Assembly: GCA_029834535.1 (NCBI GenBank)
Contig: JAQMWT010000382.1
Coordinates: forward strand, 1 to 22,232
Length of the DNA: 22,232 bases
Direction: 5' to 3'
Origin: Chrysophaeum taylorii
Lineage: Eukaryota > Sar > Pelagophyceae > Pelagomonadales > Pelagomonadaceae
Positions 8,535-17,387 of this stretch are shown one piece after another. The notes under the pieces are model-generated. The model was not told where the DNA came from. It saw only the letters and a list, made by a program, of their open reading frames with translations, and ran no database searches. The translations under genes were made by a program, and so were the position numbers. Each line of letters begins with the position of its first letter. Position 1 is the first letter of the stretch.

Positions 8535-9849
8535 GGGGCTGCTATCTAAGCATGCCTCCTTGGTTTGGATACCCATCACATACACCTTTGTCGTCGTCTA
8601 TTTTGCTGGCGCTGGAGGATCAACGTTGGGTATCCGGCGATGGAATGAACTATGTGGCAGTTCACTTTGCATTGTCTTGGCTTTGGGTGCTTGTCCACAA
8701 GCCCGAGCCACCTTTGTGCTCAATTTTGCGAAGATCCCCTATGTTTTGCACGAGTTGGGGAAATCTCATCGTCGTACATACGACTTGGTGTTGTCGTATT
8801 TACATTCTGATTTTTGGAAGCATTCTTATTTTCACGCAAGCCCGCCGTGTACGTATGGCTCGACTGCCAATTTGCACTACAGGGACGCACGCAAGGGCGC
8901 TACTATTACTTATTGGATCCTGCGTCATTTCCGCTACGCGCCGTACGTAATTGGGCGATGGGCACTCGAGCAGGAACCATCAGTGATCCCTTTCGTGCAT
9001 CACAAATTTTATGTGCCGCGCATTGTCGATTTTTATAGTATTACATCAGAACTGTTGTGCTCGCGCACGCGCCTACTTGCCTGCAATGTTCGCTTGGAAC
9101 TGCCGTTATTATCGCGTGTACCACCGAATTTACGGGACCGTTTTGGGCCAGCGTTGGGATTTACGGGTGGTCACCCGCTCGTTATAGTGAACAGCTTCTC
9201 ATCTACGCACCCGGCTATCGGCCCTGCCTTCACGGTGACGCGCAATAAACTACAAATGGGACCTCGCTCCTCGAACACCCGTCCACTCACGTTGCAGATG
9301 CACCAGGAAATTATGACCGATCCTGCTACGTGGCAATGAGGTGAGAAAGTCTCAGAGACAACAACTATGAAGATGCTTGGCAGCATGGTGCCACCCGCGA
9401 CTATGACGCGGATCGCGCTAGCAGTGCACAATTCGTTTGATCCTTCACTTCGGAATTTGGGTAAGTTGCGGAATATTGCGACGACTACGATAGCACAGCC
9501 CGATCACCATATTCTACGGTTTTCACCCTCTACGATAGCACAGCCCGATCACCATATTCTACGGTTTTCACCCTTTGCTGTCGAGTCGCGCATTCCAACG
9601 CTCGACCCTGCCACTCGAAGTGTGTCAAGGATTTCGCCCGATGAACTCTACTCTCCTGCGAGTCCTGCACCATCAGCTGCTGGGGGCACCGTCGCCACTG
9701 CTGTTATGCAGAGCAACCAAACCAACAACCAGCCCTCCGCAACTGCGGAAGAAGAAGGCACGCGAAGGAGCGACCTGCGTATTTCAATAAGTACGATGTT
9801 CCGTGGGCGGACGCGCCCCACGACGAACATGGTCAACCTTTACCGGTGA
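8512..9849 (+). pseudogene. Region between gag and RT, frames uncertain
   Basis: A frame starting ATG at 8512 is open for 275 codons to 9339. After one TGA it stays open to the TGA at 9847, overlapping the RT frame. It is aromatic-rich (KSHRRTYDLVLSYLHSDFWK, then CSRTRLLACNVRLELPLL) and matches no family I know. Two competing frames are open over parts (8552-8950 and 8814-9038). This is where capsid, nucleocapsid and protease should lie, yet neither a CCHC knuckle nor a D-T/S-G protease motif is visible, so decay or a divergent protein is likely. Near 9720 the signal shifts to the RT frame (ERPAYFNKYDVPWADAPHDE). Confidence 0.35.
9486..9575 (+). repeat. 45-bp tandem duplication
   Basis: Two adjacent copies (9486-9530 and 9531-9575) encode TIAQPDHHILRFSP twice in the 9367-9849 frame. 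The length is a multiple of three, so it does not break that frame. The copies are almost identical, so the duplication is recent. Confidence 0.9.
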
Positions 9850-10533
9850 TGCCTCCTCATTTAGCGGATCAGGAGAGCATGCAGGTCATCCCTCCGACCG
9901 TCGCGCTGGTCGAAGAGGTGATGACTGAGTTGGGTATTACAGAGCATCCTGCTTTAGATGATGACGAGAAGCTGATGATGAAGCATCTAATCTCGTATTC
10001 GTGGGCATTTTTCGATGATGTGATGAGACCTGTTGATTCACCTGAAGTGACGCTCCGGTTCAAAGAAGAGAAACTGACTCCCGTCAAACTCTCGCCATAT
10101 CGGTTGTCGAAAGAAAAGATTGAATGCTTGCGGACGCAGATTGAAGAATGGACCCGAGGCGGAGTTATTCGTCCCGCGAATTCTCCATGGGGTTTCCCTA
10201 TTTTGATGTTGCCTAAGAAAGGTGCTGAGCCCGGCACTTCCAATGCTTACAGGGCAGCTGTCGACCTGCGGCGCCTCAATGCATTGCCCAAGGATGATAG
10301 CTGGCCGAGTGTGAGCATGGCGGGCGCGTTGATGTTTCTCATCGACATGTTCTGTCGTTCCAGCTTGGATATTCGTTGGGGCTATCACAATTTACGATTG
10401 TCGTTAGATGCACGAGATGTGGTAACCTTCACTAGTCCTCTGGGAGCGTGCAGCTACATGCGTATACCTTTAGGAGTCAAACCAGCCGGAAGTTTGTTTT
10501 GTAAGCAGTTAAACACGGATTTGTCGAAATGGC
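9783..10533 (+). pseudogene. Reverse transcriptase, N-terminal half (Ty3/gypsy)
   Basis: The RT frame is readable from about 9783 (YDVPWADAPHDEHGQPLPVM), before the first ATG at 9849. Hallmarks in order are YRLSKEKIECLRTQIEEW, GVIRPANSPWGFPILMLPKK (from about 10167), AVDLRRLNALPKDDSWP, SSLDIRWGYHNL with the first catalytic Asp (about 10365), and FTSPLGACSYMRIPLGVKPA. These are the finger and palm blocks of Ty3/gypsy RTs. The frame is cut after the codons for DLSKW by the tailed element at 10534. With that element and one target copy removed it continues in frame at 10824. Confidence 0.9.
10521..10533 (+). repeat. Target-site duplication, left copy (tailed element B)
   Basis: TTGTCGAAATGGC is repeated at 10811-10823, on the two sides of the tailed element. 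Only one copy belongs to the RT gene. Confidence 0.88.
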
Positions 10534-10810
10534 GTAGGTTGGCACCTATTCGCCTCCCGGGCGGGCCGGTTGGCAGCCGGAACGTGCGCAGTGGGACGGG
10601 GTATGGCCGGGGGGCGAAGACGGAAGGTTATCGACGAGTTGGTTGTCAGTCACATCGCGGTCTCCTCGTCGCATGGCGACAAGCTTGATGGTCACTCTCC
10701 GCCGACCGACCTTTCGGCGCTCCTCGTCTACAGGCCCGTGATTCCGGACTGGCACCTGTCGGTCCGGCCTGGCTCCCATGCTCGGGAGAGGTCTGAAGTT
10801 AGTTAGTTAG
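10534..10810 (+). mobile_element. Short tailed element (SINE-like), copy B
   Basis: This 277-bp element begins GTAGGTTGGCACC and ends (GTTA)n, and is flanked by the 13-bp duplication TTGTCGAAATGGC. A simple-repeat 3' tail with a target duplication of this length is the signature of LINE-driven retroposition. It is GC-rich, has no convincing pol III boxes, and is about 98% identical to copy A in inverse orientation. It splits the RT gene just before the YIDD motif, so it is younger than the LTR element. It could be a SINE without a tRNA-derived head or the complete copy of some other small retroposon. Confidence 0.85.
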
Positions 10811-10823
10811 TTGTCGAAATGGC
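10811..10823 (+). repeat. Target-site duplication, right copy (tailed element B)
   Basis: Second copy of TTGTCGAAATGGC. RT coding resumes here. Confidence 0.88.
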
Positions 10824-11701
10824 TATATCGTGATCTCGTGGCGTATATCGACGATATTCTCGCCGGTCACGCGGATGCAAAGAATCACTTGCAGTGCCTT
10901 GTGCAAGTTATTCCCCATCTCACCTTGAAAGGGTACAGCGCCAAGATCAAGAAGATCCACTTCATGCCGGAAGTCATGGAGTTTTTGAGTCATTTGTCCA
11001 ACCCGAACGGACTGCTTCCATCACCGAGGTCTTTAGAAGCCATCAGACACATGCCAATCCCCGGCACTTTATCGGATGCTGACCCTAAGAAGCAAGTGCG
11101 GTCTTTCCTTGGAATGGGGGGTTTTTGCCGGCGTTATGTAAGGAATTTTGCGAAGGTTGCAGAGCCATTAAGACAACTGACGTTGCCGGACGTAAAATTC
11201 GAATGGACGAAAGAGTATCAGGAAGCTTGGGGTGCCATCATCGAGGCTTCTGTCACTTCGAAGGGTGTCTACCATCCTGACTACTCGTTGCCTTTCTACA
11301 TCCGAACTGATGCTTCCGCGCATGGGTTGGGTGCTTACCTACTTCAAAAAGTACCAGTCGTTGACGACGATGGAAGAGAAAGAATAGAAGAGAGAGTTGT
11401 TGAGTACTTGAGTCGAACCGTGCCTAAATCGATGAGGAAGTATGATCCTCGGCGCTTGGAACTCCTCGCAGTACTCTCCGCACTTGAGAACTTCCGATGT
11501 TATATCAAAGGACATCAGACGAAATTAGAGACGGACCATCGTAATTTGACGTTTCTTAGAGATTCCAACCATACGTCTGGACAGTTGGCGCGATGGGATA
11601 TGCGGCTGGCTGCGTTCGACCGGGAGCTCGGATACAAGCCTGGAAATTCCCCTGGCATGCGCATCCCGGATTGCTGTCGCGCAACCCTATCGACAAGTTG
11701 A
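10811..11701 (+). pseudogene. Reverse transcriptase C-terminal half and RNase H
   Basis: Coding resumes with LSKWLYRDLVAYIDDILAGH; the YIDD catalytic motif is at 10844-10855. Connection motifs follow: KIHFMPEVMEFLSHLSNPNG and VRSFLGMGGFCRRYVRNFAK. The RNase H domain has YIRTDASAHGLGAYLLQ (first Asp at about 11305), RRLELLAVLSALENFRCYIK (catalytic Glu) and LETDHRNLTFL (next Asp at about 11532). Near 11650 the frame slips: the expected end of the RNase H domain continues in the next frame as LLSRNPIDKLIEKDEDGE. Active-site residues are preserved but the gene cannot give one product. Confidence 0.92.
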
Positions 11702-12654
11702 TCGAGAAAGACGAAGACGGGGAACCGATCAATGAAGTTTATTTGATATTCCAAGAAAACCCCACCGATGTACCTGACGCAGCCTGTTTCACCTTCTCTT
11801 CGGTGACGATGCCTATACCGACGGACAGCGGACCCACCGCAGCTATGGCAGCAGTTAGTACGCGACAGAACGCACAACCGCCTCAATTCTCGTACGAGTA
11901 TGAGCCAGTTGACTCCGTCGAACGTCTTCCTTTTGCGGATCAAGCTGATGATGAGATCACTCTCGATGAGATAACGAAAAAACATGCTGAAGATGACACA
12001 TGCAAGCGAATCAGACGAAATCTCGATTCTGAACAGAAAGATCAAGACGAGCAGTCATCCGTGCCGTATGAAGTTGATAACAACGTGTTGTATAAGGCCG
12101 ATGATTCGGATTTTCAACGTCTTATTGTGGTCCCTCAGTCGATGCAAAAGCGTGTAATCGCCATGCATCACCGAGGATTGTTCGGAGGCCATGTAGGACG
12201 AGACTCCACAGCGAATCAAATCTTAGAACGATATTGGTAGCCAAACGTCTCATCGTCCGTTAGTGATTTTGTCAATGCCTGCATTATTTGCCAGAAGATT
12301 CGATCCACTATGCCTAAGCGTCATGGCTAGCTCTGTCAACCGAATCGCGTCGGAGATTACTATGTCCCAGGTATGGATCTGATTGGACCTCTGCGAGGCG
12401 CTGACCTGTACACGTACATACTCGCGATGTACGATGCAGCGTCGCATTTCTTGAAATTGGCTATGATCAACACCAAGCATGATTATTCGATTTTGAACGT
12501 ACTTGTGGACAAGATTTTGCTTGAGGGATGTCTCCCACGGTGCATAGTCACGGATAATGGAAATGAGTTCGCGAACAGGTTATTTCGCACGTTTGTTCGT
12601 CAATTCAACGTATTGGTCGAATTTCCTCCCATATATTGCATTCGTGTACAATAG
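11650..12654 (+). pseudogene. Integrase N-terminal and partial catalytic domain
   Basis: In one frame the end of RNase H (LLSRNPID) leads through an acidic linker to YEVDNNVLYKADDSDFQRLI and the HHCC zinc-binding domain. Its His pair is near 12163-12195 (MHHRGLFGGH) and its Cys pair at 12279-12290 (CIICQK). A TAG at 12238-12240 replaces the Trp expected in RYWW, and a second TAG lies at 12328-12330. The catalytic core keeps the first Asp (PGMDLIGPL, about 12379) and the second (CIVTDNGNEFAN, about 12552). After RTFVRQFNV (about 12615) the sequence jumps directly to a later part of the core in another frame. The third catalytic residue, Glu, is therefore absent. Confidence 0.85.
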
Positions 12655-13539
12655 AATGTACATTCCGGGAACGAAGATTTCACCTTTCATGATGCGTACC
12701 GGCAAGCAACCCCTGTTACCACCCGATTACAATCTTTCGCGTGAACAGCGTGATCTACCGCAATCGCGTCAGCAGATTTTGATGGACTTCAAGAACAAGT
12801 TTGAATTTTATATTCGACTCGTTATACGAGCTCACCAAAAGGCACGGGAGAGCCAGAAACTCAACTATGATGCCCACCAAATTGACATCCAGTTTGCCCC
12901 AGGTGATTATGTTCCGCGTTTCGTGCCTAAGACGCGCCACAAGCTACGGCCCATTTGGCGCGGGCCTTGCATAGTTACCAGAAAGATCTCTCCCGTCGTT
13001 GACGAAATTCAGGACGTCAACGACGATGATGCTGAGGCGGTTGTAGTATCTGTACTACAGATTGTGCCTTTGAAAGTGCCCATCATCGACACTTCTTCCG
13101 CCCCTCTGCATTTACCTTCAGACCGCGACCGTTTCGAACATGGCAAGTTCGTGATTTTCAGGGTTAAAGGACGATCCAACGCGTGGAAGAAGCGTATCTA
13201 CGTTGCCGAAGTTTACGAAGAATATGACCACGACAATGATACCGTTGCGCTTCACTACTATACCGATTTGGGACCGCGCGATGATCCTCGTGTTTTTGAT
13301 CCTACTAAGCCCCTGGCCGAGCGACGCTTAAGACCAGAATACAAGGACCCTTACGGTCAGGTAGCTTCACACGCCTACGACCAAACATGGAGGGCTGTGA
13401 ACCCTGTGTGACTGAAATCCGCCCGGATGAAATCGATGTCCTCGTCAGTAACTTCGGCCTCCACAGCAACAATGTTCCTGCTGATGTAGCTGACCGAGCT
13501 TATCGTACCATTCGTGAGCGTGACCTTCGTCACACTTAA
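12615..13539 (+). pseudogene. Integrase C-terminal region and lineage-specific post-integrase domain
   Basis: The frame resumes with FLPYIAFVYNRMYIPGTKIS (end of the integrase core). It continues with FAPGDYVPRFVPKTRHKLRP and WRGPCIVTRKISP, the small SH3-like C-terminal domain of Ty3/gypsy integrases. After it comes an extra domain of about 130 residues (GKFVIFRVKGRSNAWKKRIY, YEEYDHDNDTVALHYY, KPLAERRLRPEYKDPYG) to a TGA at 13409-13411. In the next frame the sense continues (CVTEIRPDEIDVLVSNFGLH, NVPADVADRAYRTIRERD) to TAA at 13537-13539, so the last 45 residues were lost to a single frameshift. The extra domain is not a canonical chromodomain that I can recognise; it may read a chromatin mark or tether integration, which is inference. 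Confidence 0.75.
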
Positions 13540-13560
13540 AGTCGAGGACGACTTCATCTC

Positions 13561-13574
13561 AAGTAGGGGGCTCC
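13561..13574 (+). promoter_or_regulatory. Polypurine tract
   Basis: AAGTAGGGGGCTCC lies directly before the 3' LTR, where plus-strand priming occurs in LTR retroelements. It is mostly purine with three pyrimidines near the end. Confidence 0.6.
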
Positions 13575-13907
13575 TGTGGCAGTAACGCCCAACCCCCCAC
13601 TTGCCTGCCTGCCACCTGGCTTACCCTGATTGTTGCCCTGGTACTGACCGTGCAATTATGGGGGGGGGTGTCATCTTGACACCCTCACCTGCGCTTCCAC
13701 TGAGCCCAATGTACCAGGCATTTGTATTGTTTTCTTGCTGTCTTCTTGCTATTACCCTCATTTGATTGTCCGATTTCGAGATGGCGTGAGTGTTTACGCT
13801 GAGATCGGGCGTGTGGTGGTTTCACCCGCGGTTCGGGTTGGGAGAAAGGGTTGTTGAGGCCTCTGGCCCGGCCAAGAGGAGCGGGTATCTGAGAGAAAAC
13901 CACTACA
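13575..13907 (+). repeat. 3' LTR
   Basis: Direct repeat of 6640-6973, starting TGTGGCAGTAACGCCC and ending ACCACTACA. The following bases are ACGTC, giving the AACG/ACG target duplication with the left flank. Confidence 0.93.
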
Positions 13908-14337
13908 ACGTCTCGCGGTCCGTCCGTTGCTGCTCGATCGTCGAGCTGCTCGTCTTTCTTCATTCTTGGCTTTCCACGCTTCATGCTGGCGCGGAAATTG
14001 ATTGATCTGCTCGCGCAACACCGCGCTCTTGGCTTCTTCCTGGCGGAGCGCTTCTTCCAATTCATATAACTCTTGTAATTCAGTAGCGTCGACGTTCTCG
14101 TCGTCGCGAATCTCTCCTTCCTCGCGGCCTGTTTCAACAGCTGCGGGAGGCAACGGAGGTGGTCCTTCTTCGTGCTCGTCAGCGCCCTCCATTCTTCGAT
14201 GATGCTGAATCTCCAGGTCCTTCCGGGATCCGTCACTCTTCGTTTAAAGCACGCGTTATAATTTTCAACGCGATCCTTCACTGCCCAACCAAATCTGGGA
14301 ACAGTGGTTGCGAACTTCCCGTCCGCAGTGAGTAGCT
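13908..14337 (-). pseudogene. Gag-like charged coil of the backbone (5' part of the split frame)
   Basis: On the minus strand one frame reads LLTADGKFATTVPRFGW and DRVENYNACFKRRVTDPG (about 14332-14225). A second frame holds MEGADEHEEGPPPLPPAAVE and a strongly charged helix (ELQELYELEEALRQEEAKS, then EAWKAKNEERRAARR) from 14192 to the LTR at 13907. The latter frame fuses in phase with the Cys/His segment at 6639 once the LTR element is removed. A coiled coil followed by a Cys/His cluster fits a nucleocapsid-side gag region. At least one frameshift separates the two frames. Confidence 0.55.
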
Positions 14338-14340
14338 AAC

Positions 14341-14422
14341 TCACACGCTCGACAGCTTCCGCCGTCCTCACGATTTCGATTTCACACGCTCGACAGCTTC
14401 CGCCGTCCTCGCGATTTTCCCG
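14341..14422. repeat. 41-bp tandem duplication
   Basis: TCACACGCTCGACAGCTTCC plus the following 16 bases occurs at 14341 and again at 14382 with one mismatch. The length is not a multiple of three, so it frameshifts any frame crossing it. That is consistent with decay of the minus-strand ORF here. Confidence 0.85.
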
Positions 14423-14827
14423 GGTTTGCGCGTCGGTCTTCCGAAACGCGTGTTCGCAGTCTAATTGACGCACGACAAATTCAAATCAGCGTGGCTTCTC
14501 CACGCAACTCGGCCTTCGGGACTCTGGCACACTTGATCAGGGTGTGCGGGTGGATCCAAACCGCGTAATAGATAGTAGTGCAACGCGGGCACTCGTCCGT
14601 CGGCGACCGACATAGTCGCACGAACCTCGTATCGTCCACCACTTGTGGCCGCAAAAAAGTTCCCGACCCGGGGTGACAGAGGGGGTACTCACCGACACGC
14701 CGGAGACCTCACTGCTCGAGGTCAATGCAGATTCGGGGTCGGTTACGCTCGCCGCAACACTTGCCCACGCTCACCAAGCCTACCAACTTGAGGCTGGTGA
14801 GTTGATTCATGATAGCAAGATGCTCTC
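14423..14827 (-). pseudogene. Degenerate segment of the backbone with a Cys/His cluster
   Basis: One minus-strand frame reads sensibly from about 14860 to 14483 with a single TGA near 14709: HLAIMNQLTSLKLVGLVSVG, KCCGERNRPRICIDLEQ, then VDDTRFVRLCRSPTDECPRC, YYAVWIHPHTLIKCARVPK. The C-x2-C...H-x-H...C arrangement could bind zinc, but it is not a standard knuckle. The frame ends at a TGA near 14483. Frame changes at both ends link it loosely to the ORFs on each side. The assignment to the same gag-like protein is an inference. Confidence 0.35.
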
Positions 14828-16876
14828 TTATCGAGAGAACAGGGCGACGTCAGTAGAATAAAATCCCATGACATCATAAGGAAAGCAAGAAATAGGGTTC
14901 CGTTGAACGGGTGTAAGCATTGAGAAGCGGATTGAGAAGCGGGGTAAGCCTCGGCGGTCATGAGTTACCGCCACAGGAGGCTCCGGTTCGCGGATCGTAA
15001 TATGCGCCTGGTACGGGGAATTTGGAGTACGATATGAGTAATCAGCGAGAGTGCGAACCCTGAGGGCGGGGTGGGGCGACGCCGGGATGGCGTGGTTGGT
15101 CCGACGAGACAGCGCAAGGAGCGTGTCGTAGAGCCGTTGGACGGACCCGCCCTGCACGAACTGAAGATCGTGGTATGTGCCCGGGCGCGAAAGCTCCTGG
15201 TACACGCGAGCGATGGATCGATGCCATGGGGGAGTGTGCGGATCGTCGATTATGTCCTAGGAGTAGAACCTGTTCAGAATCACGGTGTCGGTATGATCGA
15301 GAATCGACTCCATCAGCTTGAGGATGTTGAGGAAGAAGCCGAGGTGGTGCACAAGGTCCATCTTGTGAGGTTCATGCTTAAGGGTGAGAGCATGGTGCTT
15401 GATGTTGCGTACGAGCTGGGACATGTTAGCGGGCACGTGGGCTTTGAGGAGTTGGACAGCCGCCGCAAGCAGTTGAATGGCCGGAGCATTGGATGACGCA
15501 AGGGTCTTGATATTCGGAAGGAAGCTTGCGTGTTCCTGAGCGGGATTCTTGGGCGTCAGGTACGAGATGAGGCCATTGAGAAGGCCATCAGCTGCCAGGT
15601 TCAATTCGGAGGTAGTGTAGTACTCCTTGGGTCGAAAGAACGGGTGGTAGAGGTCAAGGTGCGGAGCCAACGGGATGGCGGCACAGAGCGAGTCGAGCTT
15701 TTTGCAATATTCGCGAAGAAAGGTTGGCCAGAGGCGGAAGACGTGACCACCGTGTATGACCTCCGGGGTGGCGGAGGCGATGACGGTGGGCTCGGGGTGG
15801 TCTTGAGTGTACCTGAGCATAAAGGCGAGCAGCCTGGCGTCGAACTCATGCGATTGGCGCGTGTACGATTCATGCGTCTCAAAAAGGAGCTGATTGAGGC
15901 GGCGATGTGCGAGCTGGTTCATCAGTTTTTCCCAGTTGTGCTCGAATCGGATAGTGGAGTCCCAGGAGTGGTCACGACAGAATTTACGAAAATGCCTGCA
16001 TTCCATCGGGTTGAACGAACACGTGTCGGCCTTATGGAGGGAAGAGCCCCCAGCGTGCGTCGAGGCGGCGGATTGCGAGTCTCGTGGCAGCCACGTGTGC
16101 GGGGGAGGATCTGGATCCGGGCGAAGCGGCGCAGGAGGTGGCATCGCGGCCGGAGGTGGATCCGGAGGCGGCAGCACCGGGGAGGACCGCGGAGCTGGAT
16201 CAGGAGCGTGTTTGACCTCCTCGTGAGCTATATCAGACAAAGGCGGCGAAGCAGCGACACGCGAGTGCGGGGAAGGGCCCGCGACATCGAAGGGAGGCTG
16301 TGCAGCTGGGTCAGCCGTCGCTTCGACTGTGTCGTCAGCAGTAGCGTGAGAGACATCAGCACGGTGGGGCTCGACAGCAGCTTTCACGTCGGGTACTTCT
16401 TGCGTGGAAGGAACTGCATCGCGTACCACGGATGGTTCGTCTCGTAACGTCGCGGGTTGAGCCGAAACGTCTGCACGGGTCGTCTGGATCAATTTGACCA
16501 ACTTGTCGAACTGATTTTTCAGCTTTGAACTCATCCTTGAGGGCGTCGTGGGGCTCCTTGAACTTGGCCTCGAGGGCAGCGTTGGACTCCTTGAACTAGG
16601 CCTCGAGGGCACCGTTGGACTCCTTGAACTAGGCCTCGAGGGCACCGTTGGACTCCTTGAACTTGGCCTCGCAGAGAGTCGTGGGACTCCTTGAGGGACT
16701 TCAGGGTGTCTTCTTGACTTTGGGTAGATTCCTTCGTGGACTTCTTCGTCATGTTGTGAACGTTTTGCCGGATGGTAACGTCGGTCTGGAAGCGCACGTT
16801 CTTGCGTCTGTTTTGTCACGGAGTGGTCCCGGCTGGGCGCCTGGGCCCATAACCTTGAAGTAACAAAACTCAGTCA
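14828..16876 (-). pseudogene. Gag-like ORF of the backbone: coiled coil, Pro-rich linker, helical domain; internal amber
   Basis: The main minus-strand frame is open from about 16876 (no ATG near its start) to a TAG at 15257-15259, over 520 codons. Beyond that TAG the same frame is open for another 143 codons to 14828. The N-terminal part overlaps 33-bp repeats whose better protein sense is in another frame (see the 16554-16686 entry). Residues after MSSKLKNQFDKLVKLIQTT are Ala/Pro-rich (SSPVLPPPDPPPAAMPPP), then about 220 residues are helical and neutral (ECRHFRKFCRDHSWDSTIRF, LMNQLAHRRLNQLLFETHES, APAIQLLAAAVQLLKAHVP). The layout coil, Pro-rich linker, helical block is that of gag matrix/capsid regions, but I recognise no specific capsid motif. 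A host-derived or unknown protein is also possible. Confidence 0.45.
16554..16686 (-). repeat. Four 33-bp repeats encoding an 11-residue coiled-coil repeat
   Basis: Units start at 16554, 16587, 16620 and 16653; the last is 34 bp. In one minus frame they read EAKFKESNGAL repeatedly, an amphipathic 11-residue (hendecad) pattern. Two of the units have TAG where the others have AAG (Lys). The single extra base in the 34-bp unit accounts for the switch from the upstream frame (KKSTKESTQSQEDTLKSLKE). A further, diverged unit lies at 16523-16553. Confidence 0.88.
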
Positions 16877-17099
16877 CTCCAGAGAGTCATTGACCTAGAG
16901 AGAGCCCGTGATGAACACGGCGCTAGACATTTCGCAATGTCAATGGTAGTAAGAGACTAAAAAAAGAAGGGCTGGGGTCACCATTTTAGGGTTAGGAGCA
17001 CTGAAGTTCTCAAAAACGGTACACAAAGGGATCAAATAAAGATAAACGGCCTTGCTTTATTAAATAATCTTGTCATGAGGATCGGCCTAAACCCTTGGT
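16877..17099. other. Non-coding stretch upstream of the gag-like ORF
   Basis: This 220-bp stretch is more AT-rich than its surroundings and has no sustained coding sense. It holds AATAAA on the plus strand (about 17034-17039) and on the minus strand (about 17055-17060). It could be leader or LTR remnant of the minus-strand element, but no matching copy is seen at the other end. Confidence 0.4.
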
Positions 17100-17345
17100 T
17101 CAACCAAAGCTCTTCGGCTGATTCTGCGTTGGCGAAACCGTCGTCGCCTTTTTCAGTATGTTCGACACTAAACGGATAGCATAAACGGGAAGCTCAATAT
17201 GCGTCTGCCACATGGCTGGCGCTCGACGACGGTGGCGTAGTCGATATGAATCAAGCTGATCGCGATACTTGCGTCGCTCTTGCACGCTGTGAAGACCTCG
17301 GGAGAGTACAACTTCACGCACACGCTCCTGCACGGTTTGTATGAG
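17100..17345 (-). pseudogene. Uncharacterised ORF fragment
   Basis: Minus-strand codons ending at the TGA near 17100 read as a basic peptide (QERVREVVLSRGLHSVQERR, KYRDQLDSYRLRHRRR, then WQTHIELPVYAIRLVSNILK). The composition is protein-like. The frame remains open upstream to 17549, but there it overlaps the better-supported plus-strand remnant, so the 5' limit is set near 17345. No family is recognised and no ATG is obvious. Confidence 0.25.
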
Positions 17346-17387
17346 GCCCCCGGAGACGGGCCGCCGATCCCAGGGATCGGGCGGTAG

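Larger units (their letters stand above)
6640..13907 (+). mobile_element. Ty3/gypsy-type LTR retrotransposon, full length but defective
   Basis: Two direct repeats of about 333 bp bound gag, RT, RNase H and integrase in the order (RT before integrase) typical of Ty3/gypsy. A primer-binding-like site follows the 5' LTR and a purine-rich tract precedes the 3' LTR. The flanks are AACG at 6636-6639 and 13907-13910. The last LTR base is ambiguous because A is shared, so the duplication is 4 bp with the LTR ending in C, or 3 bp with a TG...CA LTR. It lies in the gag frame of the opposite-strand backbone. It is inactive: stops in gag and integrase, a deletion in the integrase core, a 290-bp insertion in RT and several frameshifts. 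Confidence 0.92.

Noticed and set aside
8552..8950. Hydrophobic 132-codon frame resembling a membrane protein
   Set aside because: It overlaps two other open frames, has no ordered transmembrane pattern, and sits where capsid or protease should be; kept only as the -1 frame of a tentative frameshift site.
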